In this document: positions 35,884 to 46,642 of the stretch, in pieces
Position numbering within the stretch: the stretch's first letter is position 1
How the letters are laid out: each line of letters begins with the position of its first letter
NCBI GenBank assembly: GCA_045837725.1
Contig: JBEWZL010000152.1
Coordinates: 496,001 to 560,000, forward strand
DNA from: Vermamoeba vermiformis
Taxonomy: Eukaryota; Tubulinea; Echinamoebida
Length of the DNA stretch: 64,000 nucleotides
Direction: 5' to 3'
Translations under genes and position numbers: made by a program
Notes under the pieces: generated by a model
The model's input: the letters and a program-made list of their open reading frames with translations, nothing else
Told to the model about the DNA's origin: nothing
Databases searched by the model: none

Positions 35884-36195
35884 GTATTTGTTATTTTTCA
35901 ATTATTTGAATATGTGATATTTCCCATTATTAATACGAGTTGTGTTTGTTATATACAAGCTGTAATTTTTTGCACGAATCTTTTTCTCTCGGGTTAATCT
36001 CAACCGCAATGCTAAAGAATTCCCTCATGATTAGAATTCAAGCAAAAGCTCCACAATGCCACTGCAGAAACACTAGAGTGGGCTGTGAAATTCGGCTGGC
36101 CTTAATTTCATAGTGTACAACGGATATCCAATACTGATCTTGATTTACTAATTACACTGGCGTTTGTACATTTCTTATTGACATTACAGACTCTA
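35884..36195. other. Intergenic, ELMO to SKICH gene 3' end
   Basis: These 312 bases hold the ELMO promoter on one side and the 3' end of the SKICH gene on the other. No gene or RNA was seen. Confidence 0.5.
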
Positions 36196-38720
36196 TTAGA
36201 CATCAAATACAGCGGTTCGTTTCAAGTCGTCATACTTCTCCAATTGGTGCGTGAAGTAACGAACTTGGTAAGATCCGCTTTGCTCGGGCACATTCAGCAA
36301 CATCCAGTTCTGCTTGGGATCGATGTACTTGAAAGTGACGTATTGTTTGTTGTTCTCTTCGCCAGCCTTGTAGATACCGATCCAGTCTGAGGCAGTGGAC
36401 TTGACGGACAACAACTCCCAAGTTACCTTGAGTGCAGTGCCCTCAATGCTGACAGTCAACTTGTCCTTGTCTTCAATCTCAAACGCCTTGTTCATCACCA
36501 CTGAACCCGCGCTCTTGCTGTAGTACTTGAGCTCGTACTTGCCAGGTCTCCAAGGGGCGTTGAATTGCAATTGACCTTCCTTCAAGTCAACGTACTTGTA
36601 CTCCTGGTAGTCGTTGTGACCGGCACGGTAGACACCGATCCAATCAGAGGCAGAGGGAACTTCTGACTGCAAATCGTACTTGACAGTCAAGGTCGTGGCG
36701 ACTTGTTGCTCGTTCTTTACGAGGTCAAGGTCCAACTTGTTCTTGTTGAGAATGAGAATCACATTGCTTCGTGCAGTCGAGTTATAACCAGCTCCGTAAG
36801 GGAAGTAACGGAATTCATATTGACCTGGCTTGCGAGGAGCGTCAATCTCAAAGGAGGTCTTGTCCTTGGGCACGTAGGCCGAGTGCAAGTATTGACGGTT
36901 AGGACTGTCTTGGACGAAGAAACCAATCCAATCGTTCTTGGTCAGCTCACCAGACTTGACCAACCAGTTGACCTTCAGCTTGTTGCCATTTTGGGTGGCA
37001 ATCAAGTGCACTTCGGGACCCAACAAAAAGACGCTGCTCTTGGCAATCATCATGTTGCTCTGCGTGAAGTAGCGGAACTCGAACAAACCGGGCGATGAAG
37101 GTACGGGAACTTGGTCGTTGCCCAGCTTCTTGCCACCAGTCTTAATGTAGCTCTTGTACTTCTTGTTGCGAGCATTGAAGCGGTACAGGCCAATCCAATC
37201 GCTGTTGGTAGGTTGGATGTTTTTGTCGTTCACGTTCCACGAGACCGCAAGAACGGTCTTGCTGGACTGATCGACCTTGATAGTGCAAACTATAACGCAA
37301 TTAATTTATGAATTGGCGTCGACGAGTATATGCTAGTACTTACGCTTGTCTTGCTCTTCCTTATTCAAGCGCGAGTTCTCCAAGTCCTCGCCCTCTTCTT
37401 CCTCGTCACCAGTGCTGCTGCCTTGCTCGACAACTTGCAGAGTCGAGGTCCTTAGCGAGCTTGTTGCGCTCAACCTCTTCCATCTTGCGCTGCTCTTCTT
37501 GTTCCTGGCGAATACGTTCCTCGAGTGCCAATCTGTTGGCTTTTTCCTTCTCTTGACGCTCAATCTCTTCTTGAGCCTTGCGTGCAGCTTCTTGTTTCTT
37601 CTTTTCTTCTTCTTTAAGCTTCTCTTCTTGAAGACGCTCGTTCTCCAGTCTCATTTCTTCAAGTTTGCGCTCCATTTCCTCGCGCTCTTGTTGTTCACGT
37701 TCGAGTCTTTCAGCCTCTTCCTTTTGTTTGCGCAACAACTCTAAGCGAGCACGTTCCTCGGCTTCTTGTTTAGCCAGCAATTGAGCGAGTTGCTTCTCCT
37801 TTTCCACGAGCAACTTTTGTTGTTCTTGTTTGAGTCTCAATTCTTCAATCTTCTGAAGTCTGAGTCTCTTTTCTTCTTCTTCAGGATCAACAGCAGGCTT
37901 CTGAGGCGCGACGGGCTGCTTGGGAGGCACTGCAGGCCACTTGGGCGGCTCTTGGACAGGCACAGGCTTGGGTCCAACAGGCTGGTTTGGTTGACGAGGG
38001 TGCTCGACGACCACGGGCTTCTTTTGGTTGGCATGTTGACGAATTTGGTTCACAGCTTCAGGGTCAGAACCAATGTCGAGCAAAGTCTCAGCTGTGCGTT
38101 CGACATCACCCTTGTTTTGTTGGTAGACGGTGGAAATTACAGATTCAGTCAAGTCTGCTTGTCCACGGAACATGCCCTTGATGGTGTTGATGTCACGTCG
38201 TTGTTCATCGAAAGGGTTTCCTTGCTGAGGTAGTTTAGGCTGCACTGGGACTAAAAAAAGACTCGATCAGAAAATTGAAGAATTGTTTCAGAAAAGAAAA
38301 TCGGAAATTGAAAGAATAAATTTAGGTAGCGAACGTATATGAAATAGTGTGAATGCCGAACACTATTAAAACAGCAGCTTAAATTTCAAGAGGCAATCGA
38401 AAGAATTTTCGGTGGATGCAAGCGTGAATTACAAACAGCTTGATTATCAACAATTAAAATATCATGAATTATGCAAACGGGGATGATAATAATTATCATT
38501 ATTTCGAAAAATGCAAGAAAACGAGTTATGACGTGGATTTACCTTGTTGCTGTTTTGGCTTTACGCCAGTTACGTCGTTCGTCATATTGAGCAAAATATC
38601 AACAGTACTGTCATAATCGCCATTTTCAGCATCGAGAATGTTGCCAATGACTGACTTCGTGAGATCCGTTCCTTTGCCGAATTGCTCGAACAAAGCGTTC
38701 ACTTTCTGCTCTTTATTCAT
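36196..38720 (-). CDS. CUE-CUE / coiled-coil / four-SKICH-like protein (autophagy-receptor-like)
   Basis: The first exon (start 38718-38720) has a CUE/UBA-like helical unit (ALFEQFGKGTDLTKSVIGNIL to DYDSTVDILLNM). The second exon has another (IKGMFRGQADLTESVISTVY to RTAETLLDI); both are ubiquitin-binding folds. A proline linker (PPKWPAVPPKQPVAPQ) precedes a coiled coil of about 180 residues rich in Glu/Lys/Arg/Gln. The last exon (36196-37293) holds four repeats of a SKICH-like beta domain: DWIGLYRFNARNKKY, DWIGFFVQDSPNRQY, DWIGVYRAGHNDYQEY and DWIGIYKAGEENNKQY, each followed by G.YE.RYF. The layout is the reverse of NDP52/CALCOCO2, which has SKICH first and ubiquitin-binding zinc fingers last. 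The frame breaks by one base near 37,440-37,450. Without it the chain is about 770 residues. Confidence 0.8.
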
Positions 38721-38968
38721 GTTGGTTGCTTGTGCAGTGAACTGTGTTTGACTATGTAAAAATAAAAGAACCTGGTGCGCAAGTGTTTTTCGCGTCCCAT
38801 AATTTGAAGAACGCCCGACACTCAGAAATTTCAGGTGTTTCTGTGGTTCCCGGACAGTCCCCGGAGAAGGGAGTTGAATATTTACTATTAATTTAAAGTT
38901 AGCACTACTGCAAGTGCCTAACATACTTATACAGCAGCGACAATTGAAGGTAGATCCTTACCAAACTA

Positions 38969-40720
38969 ATGGGTTTCGCCAAATTAGGAACGCTTATAAT
39001 TTTTGCTCTATTGGCCATTGGCATATTTTATCTTGACGATACACTAGAACCGGGAACACGATCATTAATTACGGCACCAAAGCCGAAGAGTTTTTTAGAT
39101 GAATTTAATAGACCCGTGCTTCTGAGCCACCGTGGGTCAAGGTAAATATTGGATAATTATTACATTAACTTAATAAGGCTAAAATCAAAGCCTGCGTGCG
39201 GGCCCGATATTTGTATTATTAATTATTGCGATCAGGTATCTCGGACCCGAAAATACAATTTTTATGCATAAGACTGCACTCGATATCGGTACTGATGTCA
39301 TGGAATTTGGTAAGTGCTTTATTCCCATTAAATTTCTTGGTTCTGACCAAATTTCTCTGCAGATGTACGTTTAACTAAAGACAATCAACTGGTAGTATTC
39401 CACGATTCTACCGTTGATAGGTACGCAGTTTATCTATCTGTCTAGCTATTTATATTAAAATCAACATTCAGAACGACGAATGCTATTGGTTTGGTTAAAG
39501 ACTTCACTTTGGAGGTACAACACGCTTGATTTTGTTTCAAACTTCATCACGATTGCTTAATAACGCTGCAGGAACTGCGCAGTCTCGACCTCGGCTTCAG
39601 ATACACTCCGAACTTGAACGTAAACAGCACCTCGTTGAAGCACAATGATCACGAAATGGACGCTCACGAGAAGAAGATATTTGATCCCAGCACTTACATC
39701 GATGAAGAAGGCGCCGATGTGAAGAAAAGTCATCCGTATAGAGGTCTTGGAATCAAAATCTCAACGCTTGACGAGTTCTTGGACGCTTTGCCCGAGCCAT
39801 TCAAAAACATCGAGGCTGGTTAAGTGTCATTAAGTCGTCGATTGTGGAGCTAATTGTACTTCTAAACAGATCAAGGACGAGAACAATTTGTCAGCAGAGC
39901 TACTTTGGAAGGCTATTGAGAAGCGTCCGGGCCAATCAGCCAAAATGGTCGTCATCAGCAGGTAAATTTTCACCAAATAACAATAGCGCATTAAGATACC
40001 GACTGGATCTAGATTCTGCTCGGTATTGCAACACTTTAGAGTCGTTTCGAACAACAAAGTAGCGACTGCTGTAAGTCATTAATGTCCTACTCGTGGAAGT
40101 ACGTTGACCTAACCCTTGAATAGGCTTGTGAAGGCGAAGTGGTTCCTATTGTAATCGCAGCTAAGGCGCACGTGTCGAATATTATGTTCACTTGGTTTAA
40201 GAGCATTCCTCACGCCCTCACTGTGCTTCAAATCCCCACCGAGTCAGGTGGTATCATTCTCGACACTCCTGAAGTGATTGCTTCCATCCACAAGCTTGGA
40301 TTGAAGGTATTGATATAATATATAATACATAATTGTAGCGTTTTAATTGTGATTCAGGTGCACTATTGGGTTGTGAATGACGCTGCAGCCATGAAGCGTA
40401 TTTTGAGCAGTGGGGCTGACGGCATTATCACCGACAGAATCGATCTTGCAGTGCAAGTAGCCAATGAGCTCGGCATTATTAATAGACCCAGCAAAGTTCC
40501 GCAAAGTTCAATCAACACTACCAATGCCTATTTCGTACCGTCGCTGAACCCCGAAGAAGTGCACCACTGCATCAGTGCGTTGTGCCTGCTGATTCAAAAC
40601 TTCCAGTATATTGCAGGTGCTATTGTCGTGGTAATGCTCTATTTTTCAACAAGAAAGAGCTCGCCGCCAAAGAAGCCGCCAACACAAAACAAAAATGCGA
40701 AACCAAAGAAAGTCAAATAA
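38969..40720 (+). CDS. Membrane-anchored glycerophosphodiester phosphodiesterase
   Basis: GDPD enzymes hydrolyse glycerophosphodiesters to glycerol-3-phosphate and an alcohol. An N-terminal membrane segment (LGTLIIFALLAIGIFYL) is followed by the catalytic core: VLLSHRGSR, GPENTIFMHKTALDIG, TDVMEFDVRLTKDNQLVVFHD and later LDEFLDALPEPFKNIEA, HYWVVNDAAAMKRILSSGAD, GIITDRIDLAVQ. The HR..PEN, EFD and HD residues bind metal and substrate. A C-terminal hydrophobic segment (YIAGAIVVVMLYF) and a Lys-rich tail (KKPPTQNKNAKPKKVK) give a second anchor. About nine exons. Topology of the two helices suggests the active site faces the lumen or cell exterior. Confidence 0.9.
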
Positions 40721-40906
40721 ACGTGAGTAGATTTTTAAAGCTCGTCAATTTGACCGTGCAGCATTCTATTTAATGAGAAGTATTAAATGTCAGTTGGTCT
40801 AAAAATGGATCCAGCCAGATTTTTTGGGTGATTTGAAAAAAACCGCTGCTACTTCTGCAACATTCCTTATCTACAATCCAACATAGTAACATACGTCTAC
40901 TTCAAT

Positions 40907-41789
40907 ATGCAATCCGCTGACGGCAAGCGCAATCTGTTCATCTTCCCTCACAAGGGTTTCCGCTTCATGTTCTGCGAACTGTTAAGCAAGGTGCGTTACT
41001 AAAGAGCAATAGTCTCATATTCTTCAATATTTTATGTATTTTGCATACGTTTTCGTGCAAGTAAGCGAAAAATAATAGTCGTTGGTTATATACAATTTAC
41101 TTTTTTTAAATCCCAGCGCCGCTAACACGTATTAGATTGGAAATGTGAACTACACAAACGACAAAGAACTCGAAGAGTTGCAGAAGGAGGTTAATTACGC
41201 TACTCATATGTATACTGCTCACAACCACGATGAATCGACTTACTGGGCCGATCTTTTGAAAGAAAAAGAGCCTGAAGTCGTAGACAAATGGTTGAAGGAC
41301 CACAAGGAGCACGAACACGAGCTTCATGAGTTCGACAAGAACATTGCAAGCATCATCGCCGAGAAGAGCAACGAAAAACGAGCTGGCATGGTGGATTCGC
41401 TCTACCACAGCTTGGCAGAGTTCTTAATTGGCGATTTAGCACACATGCGAGAGGAGCAGACTATCATTAACGACTTGTACTTGAAGCATTATACTGTTGC
41501 CGAGATCGACAGGTTAGAAATGGAATTTGTGAAGCAGATGGATCCAAAACATTTGCAAGGCTTGACTCCTCTATTGATGCGTGCTCATAACCTCGATGGC
41601 CGTGCATTTCTCTTGGGTGCCATTAAGAACACCGGCGCTCCTCCCCAAGCCCTTCAAGGTATACTTGGTTTGCTCCGCTCGATCAACGTTCCCAATGACG
41701 AGATCACCGAGATTTTCACCCGCGTTGGTCTTTCTAATATTCTTACTGACTCCCTCCAACAAGGAGTGTCCGGTCTTGCTGTAAAATAA
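40907..41789 (+). CDS. Hemerythrin-like (HHE) domain protein
   Basis: Two exons. The first (40907-40990) reads LFIFPHKGFRFMFCELL and the second continues KELEELQKEVNYATHMYTAHNHDEST, then HKEHEHELHEFDKNIA and GDLAHMREEQTIINDLYLKHYTVAE. The spaced His/Glu pattern (PHKG, HNHDE, HKEHEHE, HMREEQ) fits a four-helix bundle binding a di-iron centre. The C-terminal 100 residues (MDPKHLQGLTPLLMRAHNLDGRA) have no recognised domain. Possible roles are iron or oxygen/NO handling or Fe-S repair. Expected soluble; no targeting signal. The stretch 40725-40906 upstream shows nothing else. Confidence 0.65.
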
Positions 41790-42073
41790 GAAAGCTTCAG
41801 GTTTTCGGAGCACCTATCTATAAAAGGAAAAGACCGTTTTTTGTAGCGTTCAGCACTCGCATTAATATTGAATTCTATGCTATATCAATTGCAACGTCTC
41901 AACAAAGACGAAAGGATCGCGATAGTGCTTTAATTTCAAAATTATCCAAGAAGATCAAGGTATCGGATTACGACCAATAATTAGGAAATCAATACCGTTT
42001 TGTATTTAATTAATTATCTATTTTTTTACGATTTCAAATTTTCGTTTGGAATCACAATAGTTATTTTTACAAA
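41790..42073. other. Intergenic, hemerythrin-like gene to PEPC
   Basis: This is an A+T-rich spacer with no coding pattern; no motif was recognised. Confidence 0.5.
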
Positions 42074-45000
42074 ATGTCGCTAATCAACGCCACAACGGCT
42101 TCTCCTAGAGCCATGAGTAGCCCGGAAATTCGCTCAGAATGGTTCCTAAACGTATCTGAGATCGTTTCGGCGAAAGACATCACGGTAAGCAGCATAACAA
42201 GCGAGATCTACTGGCGGAAGAGACTTTCTGACCTTTTTAAAATAGTCTCTCGCTTCGCTTTGGGAAGAAATATTCCCTAAGCAAGCTACTAAATGGACCA
42301 AGCACAGAAAAAGCACTCAAAATTTGGAGCCTATTTATAAAAAGTTAATCGAAAAATGCCGAACAGCGGTTCACGATCCGAAGGTAACAATAAAATCTTA
42401 AATATTTAAATCTAATGGCGAGGCTAAATGCACATAAAATAGCCAGATGCGAAAAATTTTCAAAATATTATCGAAAATTAAATCATTTTCGGTTGTCACT
42501 TCAGGGCGTATTTGAGACTAACACTTAGTACGAAATAGGCTGAACAAGAGCTCGATAAGATTATTTTAGAGACAGAAGATTTGTGCCTGTACGGTGTTGT
42601 TCGCGCCATCCACTTTCGCGTCCACTTGATTGAGCTCGACAAAGAAGTCGAGGAGGTCCGTATAATTACCCTCAATATTCACAATTGGCTAATTTTATCA
42701 CTCTAGGTCGAAGTGGTGCCACCAAAGGAGATGTCATTGCCCGACATTTTGGAGTCCAAGCTGATCTTGCAAAGTTACTTGGACTATTTGCGCAACAATG
42801 GACCGGACAAATTCGGAGAATTCGTCAACAACACCTTGCTGCGCTTAATTTCTACCGTGCACCCTAATGAGACCGAACGTACGACCAACTTGATGCACTA
42901 CACGAGCGTGTTGGAGAAGTACTTTGAGTGGAAGAAAGATTACCAGTCCATTCAAACACTGCACACTCGCTCAGCTGAGTACAAGATTCGTCGTGAGAAA
43001 CTCAATCAATTGCGACGAGCCATCAAAGCTGAAATCGAAGGATTATGGTACGTCCTATTCAATGCCGTATAGCATAGTATTAATTATGTTATATTTAATT
43101 AGGCAAAGCAATCAGTTGCGCAGAGATCCTATCCCTGTGCAAAGCGAGGCACGACGTATTTTGGAGCGCTATCGTGTCATCATCAAAGCGTTTCCGACCT
43201 TTGTCAAGTTCGTGAAGCACTTGGCTCGTGAAGCGTTCTGGCTGTATCAAGCTAGTGTGTACTGCCAATCCGAGAAGTGGAAGCGCACCTTTGAAGGCAT
43301 CTTCAAGACTGGTCGTGGCAGTCGTAACGACAAGCTGCGTGCCATCAAAAAAACTTTCACTGCCTTGGACATCCGCTTGACACCTCCTAGAATCGCCGCT
43401 CCGATCATTACTTTCGGTACTTGGAAGGGTATGCCGCTTTCGTTTTATTTATTGGCCAATAAATAACTAACACGTGGCTCAGGTGGTGACAGAGACGGTA
43501 ATCCATTCGTCGTTGCTTCATTCACAAATCAGACTTTCGTCGATCAAAAAGAGTTCGTGTTAGAACGATACATCAAGATTCTGCGTCACTTGATCGACAA
43601 GCTGACACCTTCAATTGACCACATTTCTGCTTCCGAAGAGTTGTTGAACTCCATTAAGAAAGATCAGAAATCGTTCCCTTATGTCAGTGACATCAAGCCG
43701 CATGAGCCTTACCGCTGCAAGATTAGATACATTCTGGAGAAGCTCGAAAACACGTTGACACGTGTCAAGGAAGTCAAGAAACGTGCCGGAGAAACTACCA
43801 AGCCATTGCTTGGTCAAACTCTTGTTGGTCCTTCGGGCTACAACAGCTCCTTACAATTGTTGAGCGATATCGACGTTATCTACAATTCCTTGGTGCAAAA
43901 CGGAGGCAAAGCTCAAGGTCGTAGCTCGGTGCAAGACATCAAGATTTTGGTCGAGACTTTCGGCTTTCACATGGCCTCCATTGATTTCCGTCAATTGAGC
44001 ACCAAGAACTCATCTGCGTTGAAGGAGTATTTGACCGCAATCAGTCACCCTCAAGCTGCTAAGTTCGACCAGTTGGACGAAAAAGAGAAGCAAGCAGCTC
44101 TCGTGTCATTGATTCGCTCGGAGTACATTGAAATGGACCCCTACGCAATCGCTTCACTGTCGAAGATTTCTCGTGACACGCTCGAGACCATGCTGATCTT
44201 TGCTGACGCTGCTCGAACTGATCCTAAGTAAGAATATCAATCTTCACTGCTTGTGCTGATCTAACTGTGTAACAGAACCACGGGCAAGTTCATTATCAGT
44301 ATGTGCCAGAATGCTAGTGACGTGCTGACCATGCTGATGTTAATGAAACTTGTCGGCATGTTGATCACCAAGGACGGTGAGATCTCTTCGTGCGATTACG
44401 ATGTCACTGGTCTGTTTGAGACTGTCGACGATCTCAAATCTGCTCCTCGTATTATTGAGGACTTGATGGCCATTGATTTCTACCGCGATTATGTGGTCAA
44501 GTTGCGTGGTGGCAAGCTCACCGTCATGATGGGCTACAGTGACAGCGTTCGTGACGGCAGCTCTTTGGCAGCTGACTCGCAAGTCATTCGCACCGCGTTG
44601 TCCTTGAGAAACCTAGAAGAGGAGTTGAACCGCAAGTACGACACGCAACCTCGCTTGGAGTTCATTTACTACCGTGGTCGTGGTGACACCATTCCAAGGT
44701 AAGCAAGTGCCACATTGAATAAAATAACATGGCGTTAACCTATCATCGTGCAGAGGCTTTGGTGGTTCAATTACGAAGGCCATTGGCTCACAGCTGATTA
44801 CTCGTCGTGCTGAGGATCACACCGAACAAAATCGTTACTTGCGTGTCTATGCTTCAGTCCCCAGCGCAGTACATCACTTCCACTCAGTCTACTCTGCGCA
44901 CATCTCGTCGCAAGTTAATGTAAGTCCAAATAGTTACTATCATTAGGGTAGGACTAATTGTTACGCTAGGAAATTAACTTTGACATCAATCGCTACCAAT

Positions 45001-46418
45001 CGTACTTTGAGTTCTTCGGCAAGATCTCGAACATTCACTGGAACTCCTTCGTGCGTGGCCCGGTTGGCAAGATCTACTTTGACATCTTGATCAAGTACAG
45101 CATTTTGCCGCACTTGCACAAGTCTCACTTTGCGTCACGCCCCATCGCTCGTGAAGGTAAAGCCACGTGCAATGATTGGTGCCTTCTTGTATTCGTCCTT
45201 TCTTTATTAACACGACGTTGCAGGTGACAAATACGACATCGACACGATTCGAGCTATTCCGTTCACTATGGACTTGGCGCAACTGCGCGAGTTCACCGTG
45301 GCTTACTACGGTACCGGCACTGCCTTCACCATTGGCGAACCCATTCTATCGTCAGGTGAGCGAGGTGCGCTGAAGTTGTTGCGTGAATTGGTCAATGGTG
45401 TGGACGGTAACGAGGCGCTCGAGCAGCTGTTGGAAGTCGACGACATTTTGGAGCGCGTTGAGCCGAAACTGGCCAAGCTTCTTCGCTTCTGTTTTGCAGC
45501 CGACTTGAGCTCGACAGACGGTAGAGCCAAGTTGATCGAGCGTGCCTTGGCTGTGAAAGACGAAGACACCTGGTTAGTGCAGATCATCGAGAAGTATAAC
45601 AGCAAGTATGAGGGAATTAATGAAATCGCGGGAATTTTGTTGGATTTGTTGGAAAAGGTAAGCTCATTTTACACTACTGTATCTGGACAACAGAACGACG
45701 AGTTTCAGACCTCGATCCGCTCTTTTCCAAATTTAGACACATTAACGCAATCTTGTCTACGAATCAATTTTAAATGGTGGATATTATATTATTACCTTAC
45801 TAACCTACCTCAAAGAAATTGACCGTGGTAGATGTGCTGCGCGAAATGTACCGCACATATCCGCCTTTCAGATACAGCATGGAAAACAAAGAAACGGCAC
45901 TTATTATTCGCAACAAGAAGGTAGTTGATGAATACACTAAAGAGGTAAGTTGAGTTTTGATTCGTTTTTAAAACGATCCGGATCATGATAGAAATTTGGG
46001 CAATGATTAATTTTTAACTATAGGCTTCTTCCGAAGAGAAAGCAGTATTGGATATGAGTGAACACGAGGCTCAACTCACTCGCGAATGGATTTTGAAAAT
46101 CTCCGAGCAACAAAGTACGTACACCCCAAGTAAACTGTACATTATTAATGCTATTATTTTTAAGCGCTTACGTCTAAAACACTCAAACAAGATTTTAACA
46201 GCAGCGAGTTATTCTTGTTGCATAAGATCCAAAGCAAGCTGATGCGCGAGTACCGTGCCACACTGGCTAAGAAGCAAGCTCTTTCGACTGACAAGACCTT
46301 AAAGCAAGAGCAAATCGAGCTCGAGCATAAGCAATTGCAGCGCACATTGGATAATTTGTCCGTTTACATCCAGATGACGATCCTCGCCGTAAGTGAGGCC
46401 CTCGGTTTTGGTGGATAA
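42074..46418 (+). CDS. PPC: Phosphoenolpyruvate carboxylase, divergent
   Basis: PEPC carboxylates PEP with bicarbonate to oxaloacetate in the cytosol, an anaplerotic step. About twelve exons make close to 1,100 residues. Recognisable blocks: N-terminal STVHPNETERTT (family TAHPTE, catalytic His kept), GGDRDGNP (unchanged), DVTGLFETVDDL (metal Glu kept), MMGYSDSVRDGS (family GYSDSxKDAG; the Lys equivalent to E. coli K546 is Arg), and YYRGRGDTIPRGFGG (family FHGRGGxxGRGG; the His is Arg, one Gly is Asp, the Arg equivalent to R587 is kept). The C-terminus is EALGFGG in place of the canonical NTG that binds the inhibitor aspartate. Bicarbonate chemistry may therefore be retained with altered regulation. 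One intron starts GTCCGT (about 42655), unusual for the gene. A GACACGTGTC copy sits in coding sequence at 43757. Confidence 0.88.
43757..43766. repeat. GACACGTGTC palindrome, coding exon of PEPC
   Basis: This is the only full copy seen outside an intron, reading through codons for LTRV within TLTRVKEV. The sequence has the same TTG...AAG-type flanks as the intron copies. Confidence 0.9.
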
Positions 46419-46642
46419 CCGCCCTTAATAAAAGGGTTTTGCGTTTACGCAAATTATTTATGAAAAGGATAGCTTGCATCGGAGCTCGAACCGACCAAGT
46501 CTAAAATTAGGACAAGATAAAAATCTCCGCTACCATTTTTGAAAGCAGGGCCCAGCATTATTTAATCGTAAAATTTTGATGTCGTTGTTCAACAAGACAC
46601 GAGTGTGCATATAATTATTACTCGGTTGCTTGGATATCGACA

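Noticed and set aside
37766-38233. Plus-strand Leu/Phe-rich open frame
   Set aside because: It is the mirror of the coiled-coil coding strand; its composition comes from the Glu/Lys codons on the other strand.
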